A stretch of DNA of 39,401 bases from COE1 sp965114465 (GCA_965114465.1 CBCOYO010000012.1:1-39401), one strand, 5' to 3'; numbered from the stretch's first letter, positions 15,721-24,236 are shown. Made by a program: numbers and translations. The notes: generated from the sequence alone by a model not told the origin.

Positions 15721-16941
15721 TTATTGTGTATCAACAAACACTTCTCTTGACATTATATTCACCAAATCATATCCATCCCAAGTAAGTGTAAAATCTGCTG
15801 TTTTACCAACAGGGACAACACGGTCAATTCCTGCACATCCCGCATTGGCAACCTGCAGTGCAATTGCCCTGCCGTTTCCACCAAGATATGCCAGTGTCTG
15901 GTATTTTTTGTTAATAATCGAAAACAATCCCTCCAAACTGCTGTCCTCATATTCCAAAAAACTGCCTCCCGGACACGCATACAGAGAAACACATTTATCA
16001 AGTGTCCCGATTTTAATTCTGTTTATCAGATTATCCTCACGCTCAACGAATACAGCATCTTCAAAATCTATTGCCGCCCGATATCCCATTGTTAGCTTAT
16101 CTACTGCTATGATAGGCTCTATTGTATAACGCTCTTTCAAAAATTGGTGAAATTTTTTCCAAAACAATTCCTGCGCAGATGCAATTGTTTCTTTGTTTCC
16201 TATCCAGTAAATCATACGTGGCGACGAACATGCATTTTGATCATATAAATATGTATCATTGAAAAAACGGCGGGAAATATCCTCCCAATCCTTTATTTTC
16301 AACACATCCTCTGCATAAAACACTGCCAGCGAATACCTGTCTGCAAATGTTATTTCAATACATCTTGATGCGATTTCACTTTTTCTAATTTCTGTTATGG
16401 TGTTATCTCCTCCCCATACAACTCTTAAATCACATAAGGATGAAAGATAATCCGTCTTTTCCTTCTCTCTTTTATACTGGCATATTACAATATATTTTCC
16501 TATCTCTAACTTCAGCTCCTCAATAACCGCTTGAATCAGTCTGCATAGGATAAATGTCTGCCTAAAATCCTTTGTTGATACACGGACTACATTGGCATTT
16601 CCCGATAACAGTCCCGCTACCAGCGTATATGCGAAATTTATCGGGACATTGGACGGTGCTATATGATATGCAAGCCCACGTCCAATACGTATATCTTCCC
16701 GGTTATACCGTTTCTTCAACTGCTCAATATTTGCCCTTCTGCAAAAGAATCCAAAAGTCACAATATCAGGATACTGGCAAGCCTCTTTGTCTTTTCTGAT
16801 AGCTGCTGACAAATAATTTAAAAATTCACACACTTCGTTACAAAATATTCTTTTAGAAGGCAGTGCCTTTACCTCCTCAAAACTATCGGCTGCCGCATAT
16901 AGGATATCTATTCCATTAAAACTTCTCTGCATATGTGTCAC
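15721..16941 (-). CDS. LuxC-like NADPH-dependent acyl (acyl-protein/acyl-CoA) reductase
   Basis: About 406 aa, LuxC family. These aldehyde-dehydrogenase-fold enzymes take an acyl group onto a Cys and reduce it to an aldehyde. The nucleophile is readable as DQNACSSPR (Cys 238). AYHIAPSNVPINFAYTLVAG and GNANVVRVS are the usual cofactor-binding segments, and the C-terminal CVSLYACPGGSFLEYEDSSL also fits the family. The start could be GTG 16941 (GGGGG four bases upstream) or ATG 16932; either overlaps the luxE-like gene. In light-emitting bacteria LuxC works with LuxE and LuxD. LuxD and luciferase are absent here, and the neighbours are glycan genes, so the aldehyde must serve another purpose. 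Confidence 0.92.
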   Translation of the reverse strand: MTHMQRSFNGIDILYAAADSFEEVKALPSKRIFCNEVCEFLNYLSAAIRKDKEACQYPDIVTFGFFCRRANIEQLKKRYNREDIRIGRGLAYHIAPSNVPINFAYTLVAGLLSGNANVVRVSTKDFRQTFILCRLIQAVIEELKLEIGKYIVICQYKREKEKTDYLSSLCDLRVVWGGDNTITEIRKSEIASRCIEITFADRYSLAVFYAEDVLKIKDWEDISRRFFNDTYLYDQNACSSPRMIYWIGNKETIASAQELFWKKFHQFLKERYTIEPIIAVDKLTMGYRAAIDFEDAVFVEREDNLINRIKIGTLDKCVSLYACPGGSFLEYEDSSLEGLFSIINKKYQTLAYLGGNGRAIALQVANAGCAGIDRVVPVGKTADFTLTWDGYDLVNIMSREVFVDTQ

Positions 16942-17998
16942 TGCACCCCCTGATTTCTGCGTTTTTGATTCTTCCGCTTATCTTGAAATATTTCCCTTTC
17001 CTTCCACAGGGACAATCATCCACTCCCAAAACAGTGCCGCAATCCTCTGTCAGCAATACATGACCGGGATATGACTTTGGCAAAATAGATACTGTTTCTA
17101 CCAAACCTTCTTCTCCAACATCTGCCTCCGAAAAATCATATGGCCTGCGTATTATCACATCCGAAAATACCGATGTATGCAAATGTCCGCATTCACATTC
17201 CATATAAATTGTCCCGGTCTGTTCTACCATTCCATAATAATCATGTACGTTCCTGATTCCACATACCTGCCTCATGCTCTCCTTAAACTCCTGTGGAGAA
17301 ACCGCTTCTGATATAAGCTTTTTCCAGCCGCCTCCATGAATCAGTATTCCTCTGGATAAGTCTGGTCTGTATCCTGTCCGCAACAACTCCTTGTAAAAAT
17401 GCTGCCAAATCATAAATGTAAATCCGAACAGAAAGAGATTCTCTCCCTCATGTTTTTCAAGAAAGGTTTTCATTCCATCAATATCAAGCTGCATATCTTC
17501 ATCCAATGCATACAGTTTGTCCCTTGCAAATATTGAAAATCCTAAAATTCCAGCGCCACGCGCAGAAAACATTGACCTATTTTTCAATAGCGCAGATGTG
17601 TCAAGAATCAACATGGGAAGACGTTTTTTTCCAATATAATCCGAAACAATCCTCGTTAACACTTTTGTCTGGTTGGATGCATTCTCTTTATCCAGATATA
17701 TTTTGGATACGCTTTGCCCTGTCGTTCCTGATGATGTCATTGTCTTTTGTATTTCTCCCTCACCAATACTTTTTAAGTTATATTCTTTAAATAACCTTAC
17801 TGGCAGAAATGGCAGATCATGATAGTCATGCACCGTATTAATATCAAAATTTTCTGAATCCAGTATTTTCCTGTATTCCTTGCAATGATCATAATGGTAT
17901 CTTGTAAGATTCCACAAACATTCTGTCAGGAATTTGTCTTTTTGATTTTTATCCATCGCATAAGGTTCATATTCCAAACACTTACTGTAATCTATCAT
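16916..17998 (-). CDS. LuxE-like acyl-protein synthetase
   Basis: 360 aa. LuxE activates an acid with ATP to acyl-AMP, takes it onto its own Cys near the C-terminus and hands it to LuxC. The adenylate loop TMTSSGTTGQS (about 86-96) and DYYGMVEQTGTIYMECECGH are present. GRIKNAEIRGCSDTYAEKF closes the protein, placing the acceptor Cys (352) nine residues from the end, as expected for LuxE. Paired Cys motifs (ECECGH, CPCG) might bind metal. The start is ATG 17998 (MIDYSKCLEYEPYA) behind GGAGG; an upstream in-frame GTG is rejected. It overlaps the luxC-like gene by up to 26 bases, so the two are surely co-translated. Confidence 0.92.
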   Translation of the reverse strand: MIDYSKCLEYEPYAMDKNQKDKFLTECLWNLTRYHYDHCKEYRKILDSENFDINTVHDYHDLPFLPVRLFKEYNLKSIGEGEIQKTMTSSGTTGQSVSKIYLDKENASNQTKVLTRIVSDYIGKKRLPMLILDTSALLKNRSMFSARGAGILGFSIFARDKLYALDEDMQLDIDGMKTFLEKHEGENLFLFGFTFMIWQHFYKELLRTGYRPDLSRGILIHGGGWKKLISEAVSPQEFKESMRQVCGIRNVHDYYGMVEQTGTIYMECECGHLHTSVFSDVIIRRPYDFSEADVGEEGLVETVSILPKSYPGHVLLTEDCGTVLGVDDCPCGRKGKYFKISGRIKNAEIRGCSDTYAEKF

Positions 17999-18024
17999 AA
18001 CGCCTCCAAACACCACGCCTTATT

Positions 18025-19440
18025 TTAGTCATAATACGCCTCCAGCTTCGTATACAGCGTCTTTCCCGACTCATTTTTAGGAATGGACGCAATGTACTTT
18101 ACCCTGATAGCTGATGAATTTATATGTATTTTTTCTGCAACATATCCATGGACACTGTCCATCACTTCCTTATTATCTACAAAAATATACATTGTATCAT
18201 CCACGCCAGTGCTTGCACATTCAATACCATCAAACTTTTCCTTAACTAGGCAGTCAATTTCATCCATGTTTACGCGTTTTCCAAACATTTTTAAAAATCG
18301 TTTCTTTCTGCCTACAATATAGTAATATCCATCGCTGTCCCGCTTTGCCATATCCCCGGTTTCTAGGCGTCCTCCACGCTCATCTCCTTTTGCCAGGTCA
18401 GACCTAGACAATGCATATCCAAGGGTAACATTTTCACCTTTATAAACAAGTTCTCCAACAGTATCAGGTTCTTCAATTATTTTTCCTTGTGCATCGATTA
18501 AGTCAAAATGCCCACCCGGAATTGCAATTCCCATACTCCCGGCTTTCTCAAGCGCCTTGTCCGCAGGCAGGTAAGCCATCCTTGCAGTTGCCTCTGTCTG
18601 ACCATACATAACCACAAACTTTTTTCCTGCAGTCTGTGCATATTCGGCAAACTCTTTGTGAAGTTCCGGAGTCAGTTTGCCTCCCGCCTGTGTCATAGTT
18701 CTTATAGACGGAAGTTCCATACGAAAATACCTGAGTTTTTTCAACATTTCATAGGTATAAGGAACTCCGCCAAACGAAGTGGCCTGTTGGCTTTTTAGAA
18801 ATTCCCAAAATTCTTTCTGCATCAATGTATGTTGTGTCATTAGTAATGTTGCCCCTACATACAAATGGGAATTAATAATTGACAATCCATATGTATAAGT
18901 CATTGGAAGTGTCGTTATGGGCCGTTCCGTTTCATCTAGTTCCAAATACTGGACAATAGATTTTGTGTTTGCCCTTATATTTGCATAACTCTGACGTACC
19001 AGCTTTGGGCTTCCTGTTGAACCTGATGTCGTAAGAAGCAGTGCCAATTCTTCATATAATTCTTCACCTTCATCTGGTGTTTCCTTAACATCTAACAATA
19101 CATAACCATATGCACGATACACGGATCTTCCATCCACAAACTGATCTTGTCTTTCAGATGAAACCCATATAAAGTCAGGCTGGTAAACGTTCCAAAGATT
19201 TTCCATTAACGCTTTATCCATATCCTCTGCTATCATAACAGGCACGACTCCTGCATTTATCATGGCCGCATAACCCGCAAATGAACCTACAGCGTTTCTG
19301 CATATATGAAAAATAAGCTTCCTGTAAGCAAACTTTCTAAATATACCTGATAATTCTTCTAATTGCGTGTATGTAACTGAATTTCCGGTATCATCCAATG
19401 CTGCAATTTTATCCCCGTATTCCTTAAATTTCCACATCAT
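18025..19440 (-). CDS. AMP-forming acyl ligase (probable acyl-ACP synthetase)
   Basis: 471 aa of the ANL adenylate-forming superfamily. The P-loop is LLLTTSGSTGSPKLVRQ (about 134-150), the A5-like motif is MYGQTEATARMAYL, the A7/A8 region is LETGDMAKRDSDGYYYIVGR and the C-terminal catalytic Lys lies in PKNESGKTLYTKL. It is shorter than most acyl-CoA ligases (500-600 aa). Its start codon lies inside the acyl carrier protein gene (17-base overlap), which argues that the ligase loads that carrier rather than CoA. The acid substrate cannot be predicted from sequence. It makes a second acid-activating enzyme beside LuxE, which is unusual. Confidence 0.9.
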   Translation of the reverse strand: MMWKFKEYGDKIAALDDTGNSVTYTQLEELSGIFRKFAYRKLIFHICRNAVGSFAGYAAMINAGVVPVMIAEDMDKALMENLWNVYQPDFIWVSSERQDQFVDGRSVYRAYGYVLLDVKETPDEGEELYEELALLLTTSGSTGSPKLVRQSYANIRANTKSIVQYLELDETERPITTLPMTYTYGLSIINSHLYVGATLLMTQHTLMQKEFWEFLKSQQATSFGGVPYTYEMLKKLRYFRMELPSIRTMTQAGGKLTPELHKEFAEYAQTAGKKFVVMYGQTEATARMAYLPADKALEKAGSMGIAIPGGHFDLIDAQGKIIEEPDTVGELVYKGENVTLGYALSRSDLAKGDERGGRLETGDMAKRDSDGYYYIVGRKKRFLKMFGKRVNMDEIDCLVKEKFDGIECASTGVDDTMYIFVDNKEVMDSVHGYVAEKIHINSSAIRVKYIASIPKNESGKTLYTKLEAYYD

Positions 19441-19660
19441 ATTTTCTTAATATCTCCATTCCCTTCTCAAAAGAACTAAAATCAATAATATCATCTGTAT
19501 CCATCATAATGTCAAAAGCATCCTCGATTGCCGCCACAAGTCCCATGTGTCCTACAGAATCCCAATTTGGTATCTCCTGGTATTTCAATCCTTCTGTTTC
19601 CTCTGCCTCGATAGAAAGTGTTTCTACAAATGCCTGAATGTATTTTTCCTTGTTGCTCAT
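19424..19660 (-). CDS. Acyl carrier protein
   Basis: 78 aa, small and acidic, with the phosphopantetheine site WDSVGHM (Ser 35) and a typical helix III (AIEDAFDIMMDTDDIIDFSS). ATG 19660 is preferred over the ATG six bases earlier because GGGGGAA is then eight bases away and the start forms an ATGA overlap with the transketolase stop. It is a dedicated carrier, not the fatty-acid synthase ACP, since it sits between transketolase and ligase genes. It would hold the acyl group between the ligase and the SDR, LuxE/LuxC or acyltransferase steps. Confidence 0.93.
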   Translation of the reverse strand: MSNKEKYIQAFVETLSIEAEETEGLKYQEIPNWDSVGHMGLVAAIEDAFDIMMDTDDIIDFSSFEKGMEILRKYDVEI

Positions 19661-20640
19661 CGACATTTCCCCCTTGAATTATATTTTTTAATAATTTGTT
19701 CCTTTACTTTATGTACCGTAAGCCCGTACTCTTCTAACAAATACTCATAAGAAGCTGCTTTTACGAATTTATCACTAATTCCAACAGTATAAAGCGGCGG
19801 ATGGTTATCCATCCCTGATAAATATTCTGCTACCGCCCCGCCAAGACCGCCAATAACACTATGTTCTTCCAATGTAATAATTAACTTATGCCCCAAACAT
19901 TTTTTAATCGACTCGGTATCCAAAGGTTTTATTGTATGCATGTCCAATACTGTGCATGTAATCCCCTCATCCCCTAGCATATTTGCTACTTCAACTGCCT
20001 TGCATACCATCGGTCCATTTGCAATTAATGCGATATCTTTTCCTTCCTGCAAAACAACAGCTTTTCCAATTTCAAAATCATAATCATCGTGATATACAAT
20101 AGGACAATTCATTGTTCCAGACAAACGTAAGTATATTGACCCTGGATATTTTGCAGCAGACAAGGTCGCTTTAACGGTTTCTGTACAATCAGCAGGCGCT
20201 ACAATTGTAATATTAGGAATGCCCCTCATAATTGCAATGTCTTCAAAGCTCATATGTGTTGCGCCTAATATTCCTACAGAGAGTCCTGCGGTCAGTCCTA
20301 CAAGTCTTATTGGTAACTGCATATATCCCATGTTAATTCTTACCTGATCAGCACAACGCGTACTCGCAAAAGTAGCATATGTAGTTGCAAACACATTTAA
20401 TCCTTCTTTCGCCATTCCTGCCGCTATTCCAATCATATTTTGTTCTGCTATTCCAACATTTATAAGACGATCTTCATATTTAGTTCTAAATCTTTCCAGT
20501 CCAGAATAAAAACACAGGTCAGCCGTAGTTATCATTATGTTTTCATCAATTTCAGGAAGCTCCATTGCTGCAATTCCAAATGCACCACATGACCCGAGCC
20601 TGCTCCATGTTTTGATATTAATTGGTGTATACTGAATCAT
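19657..20640 (-). CDS. Transketolase-like protein, C-terminal subunit
   Basis: 327 aa, covering the pyrimidine-binding and C-terminal domains of a split transketolase. The Glu that activates thiamine diphosphate is in VGIAEQNMIGIAAGMA (Glu 66). ADQVRINMGYMQLPIRLVGL and TVLDMHTIKPLD, followed by LGHKLIITLEEHSVIGGLGG, are typical of the family. It needs the N-terminal subunit encoded immediately upstream (ATGA overlap). Transketolases move a two-carbon ketol unit onto an aldehyde. Split pairs exist both as metabolic enzymes and inside secondary-metabolite clusters. The placement here, next to an aldehyde-forming LuxC/LuxE pair, suggests a special acceptor. A housekeeping role is the alternative. 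Confidence 0.93.
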   Translation of the reverse strand: MIQYTPINIKTWSRLGSCGAFGIAAMELPEIDENIMITTADLCFYSGLERFRTKYEDRLINVGIAEQNMIGIAAGMAKEGLNVFATTYATFASTRCADQVRINMGYMQLPIRLVGLTAGLSVGILGATHMSFEDIAIMRGIPNITIVAPADCTETVKATLSAAKYPGSIYLRLSGTMNCPIVYHDDYDFEIGKAVVLQEGKDIALIANGPMVCKAVEVANMLGDEGITCTVLDMHTIKPLDTESIKKCLGHKLIITLEEHSVIGGLGGAVAEYLSGMDNHPPLYTVGISDKFVKAASYEYLLEEYGLTVHKVKEQIIKKYNSRGKCR

Positions 20641-21473
20641 GCCATATCCTCCAATTCTTTCATTGCCATATCATATAACTTTTGTGTAAGCTGTGCATGA
20701 TGCCATTTAGGGTCATTTTCCATAAATGAAATTCCTTTTCCTTTGACTGTATTGGCGATCACAGCAAGTGGTTTATCTGATTCCGTTTGAAAAGCATAAT
20801 AGAGTTCCCTCACATCATGTCCATCCACTTCCCTGACTTCCCATCCAAAGCTCCTCCATTTATTTCCCATATCAGACATAGAAAGTACCTCTTGCGTCCT
20901 ACCATCATACTGTAGACCATTTTTATCTATAATAGCTACAAGATTTTTTAGATTATAGTGTGACGCCGATGCAGCCGCTTCCCATACAGAACCTTCATCA
21001 CATTCACCATCCCCCAACAAAACATATACTTTTGAATCGAAGTTATTTTTTCTATTAAGGGCAATACAGACGCCAACTCCCAACGATAAGCCCTGACCTA
21101 AACTTCCGCTTGAAAATTCAATTCCTTTTTCTTGATTCATCGAAGGATGCCCTGATAAAAGTGCATTATCTGCCTTAAAATTTTCTAAATCTTCTTCCGA
21201 AAAAAAACCTCTTTCGTACATAGCTGCATATAACGCCAATACCCCATGCCCCTTACTAAGTATAAATCTGTCTCGATGCTCGCTGTAAGTATCCTTTGGA
21301 TTTATTTTCATAACTGCATAATATAATACAGCCATTATTTCAATCATAGACAAACCACCACCAAGATGTGCTCCCGTTCTGCCAGCTTCAAGCGACATTT
21401 TTAACGAATTTTTTCGCATTCTAATACACATTGCACGGCATTCTTCTAATAACATTTTTTCGTCTGTCATCAT
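20637..21473 (-). CDS. Transketolase-like protein, N-terminal (TPP-binding) subunit
   Basis: 278 aa. It carries the thiamine-diphosphate/metal motif GDGECDEGSVWEAAASA (GDGE at 154-157) ending with Asn 185 in DKNGLQ. The conserved His residues of transketolases are in GAHLGGGLSMIEIMAVL (position 37) and SKGHGVLALYAAM (position 76), and FSSGSLGQGLSLGVG is also present. Length and domain content match the N-terminal half of split transketolases. Start and stop overlap the neighbouring SDR and C-terminal-subunit genes by four bases each, so the three are made in fixed proportion. The coupling to an ACP and a ligase is what is unusual. Confidence 0.93.
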   Translation of the reverse strand: MMTDEKMLLEECRAMCIRMRKNSLKMSLEAGRTGAHLGGGLSMIEIMAVLYYAVMKINPKDTYSEHRDRFILSKGHGVLALYAAMYERGFFSEEDLENFKADNALLSGHPSMNQEKGIEFSSGSLGQGLSLGVGVCIALNRKNNFDSKVYVLLGDGECDEGSVWEAAASASHYNLKNLVAIIDKNGLQYDGRTQEVLSMSDMGNKWRSFGWEVREVDGHDVRELYYAFQTESDKPLAVIANTVKGKGISFMENDPKWHHAQLTQKLYDMAMKELEDMA

Positions 21474-22216
21474 TTTTCACCTCCATCAACCCTGATGGTT
21501 TGTCCAGAAATAAACGAAGCGTTTTCAGATGCCAAAAACAAGACTGTTTCTGCAATTTCTTCTGGTTTTGCTAATCTGCCCATTGCCGTTTCTCTAACCA
21601 TATTAATTCCTGCTTTCTCCTCCATTAGCGTTGCCATGTCTGTATCTGTAAGTCCTGGCGCTACTGCATTTACTCTTATTCCATGAGAAGCTAGTTCAGC
21701 AGATAATGTTTTTGTAAAAGCAATAACCCCTGCCTTAGATACTCCATAAGCACAGTTTCCCTCTCGAAGTTCAATTCCCGAGATAGATGCCATATTAATA
21801 ATAGCTCCCCCATTTCTAAGCATTGACCTTATCAAAAGCTGTGTCAATTGCATCATGCCAAATAAATTCACTTCAAACACTTTTTTTATATCATCAATTG
21901 CTGTCATCTGAAATAATCCGCCATGTGCAACTCCAGCATTATTTACAAGAATATCTATTTCTCTCCTTCTACCGATCAGTTTTTTCACACTATCTTTCAT
22001 GCAAGAAACATCTGACATATCAAAATAAATAGTATCTATCTCTACTCCGTTTTCTTTAGAAATTTCCTTCATTTTATCTTCAAATAATTTAGAGTATTTT
22101 CTAGCATGCGCAACAATATTAACACCTTCTTTTGCAAAGCTTTCAACAATTTTCAGCCCAATCCCCCTGTTAGTGCCTGTAATAAATGCTCGCTTCCCAT
22201 TTAGCCTGTAACTCAT
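21470..22216 (-). CDS. Short-chain dehydrogenase/reductase, FabG-like
   Basis: 248 aa, classical SDR. The NAD(P)-binding motif is ITGTNRGIGLKIVES, followed by LVNNAGVAHGG, the catalytic Ser in NMASISG, and Tyr/Lys in YGVSKAG. The C-terminus ends FISGQTIRVDGG, as in 3-oxoacyl-ACP reductases and sugar ketoreductases. It probably reduces a ketone, either on an ACP-bound acyl chain or on the ketol made by the transketolase pair. The ribosome site is GGGAGAAAG. Expression is locked to the transketolase genes by an ATGA overlap. Confidence 0.93.
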   Translation of the reverse strand: MSYRLNGKRAFITGTNRGIGLKIVESFAKEGVNIVAHARKYSKLFEDKMKEISKENGVEIDTIYFDMSDVSCMKDSVKKLIGRRREIDILVNNAGVAHGGLFQMTAIDDIKKVFEVNLFGMMQLTQLLIRSMLRNGGAIINMASISGIELREGNCAYGVSKAGVIAFTKTLSAELASHGIRVNAVAPGLTDTDMATLMEEKAGINMVRETAMGRLAKPEEIAETVLFLASENASFISGQTIRVDGGEK

Positions 22217-22256
22217 ATATCTTTCTCCCTACACTTCTATTTGCTTAATGCTTTAC

Positions 22257-22982
22257 CTATAAATATTTTGTTAGCACATATGCCAAATCATCAACACCAT
22301 ATCCAAATAGTTCATGTAATCGCAATATTGGTAAATTATTAGAGGACACATTCGTCACAATCTTTTTATAATTTTCACCTTTTGCCCATTGAGAAATAAG
22401 ATAAAGTCCCGCAAAGCCTAATCCCGATGCTTCAAATTCCGGAAGCAGTCCACCCAATATCGCATCCACAGTTTCACTGTCCCTGCCTATCAATATATCA
22501 AACGAAATTACTTTCTCTTTATACTTCATTAAAAGCAATGTCGCTCCATCTGCCAATACATCTTCTGCCCAATATGCATAACGCCTGCCTGCACATTCCA
22601 AACCAAAATGTGAATCCATTGCCACCCTATCTGTTGTAAAAATCTTCCCCGTCCTAATCGTCTGTAACAGCCACTTCTGTTCCTCTAAAGAAGCTATTGA
22701 GTAAGTCAAGTGCTGTTCATACCGTTTGTATATGGAAGGCATAGCTTCAGTATTCAGTTTCTTTTGCAGATGCAAGTTCATTTCTGTCATTATAAATCCA
22801 TGTTTCTGTGCCTCTTTTAATGCTGCTGCATTGCCCCATTGGATGTACATTACCTGATATTGATGCTGATATTTTTCCAAATCCTTCATACATTCCGCAG
22901 TGTTTTCGTCCTTTTTTATGTAAAACGCACAGCTTTCCACACCTAAATTTCTTTTTTCCCATGGTCTCTCACTAACTACCAT
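22257..22982 (-). CDS. WecD-like sugar N-acyltransferase (GNAT fold)
   Basis: 241 aa. The layout follows dTDP-4-amino-4,6-dideoxy-sugar N-acyltransferases: a divergent N-terminal half (SERPWEKRNLGVESCAFYIK) and a C-terminal GNAT domain. The latter has GLLPEFEASGLGFAGLYLIS followed by NVSSNNLPILRLHELFGYGV. WecD acetylates the 4-amino group of dTDP-fucosamine. The gene directly follows a WecE-like aminotransferase, which makes that substrate. Because an ACP, a ligase and acyl enzymes follow at once, the acyl donor might be something other than acetyl-CoA. The start is ATG 22982 behind GGAGG. Confidence 0.75.
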   Translation of the reverse strand: MVVSERPWEKRNLGVESCAFYIKKDENTAECMKDLEKYQHQYQVMYIQWGNAAALKEAQKHGFIMTEMNLHLQKKLNTEAMPSIYKRYEQHLTYSIASLEEQKWLLQTIRTGKIFTTDRVAMDSHFGLECAGRRYAYWAEDVLADGATLLLMKYKEKVISFDILIGRDSETVDAILGGLLPEFEASGLGFAGLYLISQWAKGENYKKIVTNVSSNNLPILRLHELFGYGVDDLAYVLTKYL

Positions 22983-23027
22983 ACTTGTCCTCCATTTCTA
23001 TTATACTCACGAACGATTCGACTTTCC

Positions 23028-23077
23028 TTTCTGCACAGCACGTATTGCCCGCTTATGCAATATGGGTTGTGCAGAAA
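23028..23077. repeat. Long intercistronic hairpin between the wecE- and wecD-like genes
   Basis: TTTCTGCACA (23028-23037) pairs with TGTGCAGAAA (23068-23077), and the stem continues through TATTGC/GCAATA with one mismatch and two G-T pairs to an 8-base loop. No T-run follows on the minus strand, so it is not a plain terminator. It may set mRNA stability or partial attenuation inside the operon. Confidence 0.65.
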
Positions 23078-23087
23078 CTGGAAAATC

Positions 23088-24236
23088 TTAACGTTTGTCG
23101 GTATACTTACCTTTGTAAAATTTCTTTACTCCCTCTATTACTTTGGACTGATCCTGCTCACTAAGCCCATAATACAACGGTAATCTTACGAGACGCTCAC
23201 TCTCGGTTGTAGTATATCTGTCTTCACCCCTAAATTCACCATATTTCTTCCCTGCTGGTGCAGTATGAAGTGGTATATAATGAAATACTGCCATAATACC
23301 ATTTTCTTTCAAATACGATATCAGTCTTGTCCTTTCTTCCAAATCTTTTGACTTAATATAAAACATATGAGCATTATGTACACAATCTTCTGGTATACTG
23401 GGAAGTTCAATAAAGCCGCTCTCTGCAAGTTCATTGAACGCCTCATAGTATCGTTTCCATGATGCCATCCTATTATCATAGATTTCATCAGCCTTTAAAA
23501 GCTGTGCCCATAAATATGCTGCATTCAGTTCACTGGGAAGGTAAGAAGAACCTGCTGCCACCCATGTGTATTTATCTATCTGTCCTCTGAAATACTTACT
23601 TCTATTAGTGCCCTTTTCCCTTATAATTTCTGCTTCTTCAAGCATATTGCCATCTTTTAAAAGGATAGCGCCACCTTCACCCATACTGTAATTTTTTGTT
23701 TCATGAAAACTGTAGCATCCAATATCACCAATCGTTCCCAACTGTTGTCCCTTATATGACGCCATCATACCCTGTGCTGCATCCTCTATTACATATAAAT
23801 TATGTTTTTTTGCTATTTCCATTATTTTGTCCATATTACAGGACACGCCCGCATAATGAACCGGAACAATAGCTCTTGTCTTTTCTGTGACAGCTTCCTC
23901 TATTAAGTTCTCATCAATATTCATTGTGTCAGGCCTTATATCCACAAATATTGCCTTAGCCCCCCTTAATACAAACGCATCCGCCGTCGAAACAAATGTA
24001 TAGGCTGGCATTATCACTTCATCGCCAGGTTTGATATCACACAAAATTGCTGCCAACTCTGTCGCATGTGTGCATGATGTGGTAAGCAGCACGCCTGCCG
24101 CGTTTGTCTTTTCCTTAATCCAGTCATTGCACATATGTGTGTATTTTCCATCTCCGCTAATTTTTCTAAGTTGTATTGCGTCTTGAATCATTTCTATTTC
24201 ACTTCCTACAACTGGTGGTAGATTAAAGTAAATCAT
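23088..24236 (-). CDS. wecE: dTDP-4-amino-4,6-dideoxygalactose transaminase (WecE/RffA type)
   Basis: 382 aa PLP enzyme of the DegT/DnrJ/EryC1 group. The PLP lysine is Lys 181 in CYSFHETKNYSMGEGG, the same position as in E. coli WecE. TTSCTHATELAAIL and GDEVIMPAYTFVSTADAFVL are also WecE-like. It would use glutamate to convert dTDP-4-keto-6-deoxyglucose to dTDP-4-amino-4,6-dideoxygalactose (dTDP-Fuc4N). The start overlaps the YfhO stop by four bases, with GAGGAGG upstream. The dTDP-sugar supply genes rmlA and rmlB are not in the window. Another 4-keto sugar substrate is possible. Confidence 0.9.
   Translation of the reverse strand: MIYFNLPPVVGSEIEMIQDAIQLRKISGDGKYTHMCNDWIKEKTNAAGVLLTTSCTHATELAAILCDIKPGDEVIMPAYTFVSTADAFVLRGAKAIFVDIRPDTMNIDENLIEEAVTEKTRAIVPVHYAGVSCNMDKIMEIAKKHNLYVIEDAAQGMMASYKGQQLGTIGDIGCYSFHETKNYSMGEGGAILLKDGNMLEEAEIIREKGTNRSKYFRGQIDKYTWVAAGSSYLPSELNAAYLWAQLLKADEIYDNRMASWKRYYEAFNELAESGFIELPSIPEDCVHNAHMFYIKSKDLEERTRLISYLKENGIMAVFHYIPLHTAPAGKKYGEFRGEDRYTTTESERLVRLPLYYGLSEQDQSKVIEGVKKFYKGKYTDKR

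Noticed and set aside
15721..17998. Bioluminescence operon because of luxC and luxE
   Set aside because: No luciferase subunits or LuxD, and the surroundings are polysaccharide genes; the LuxC/LuxE chemistry is probably reused.
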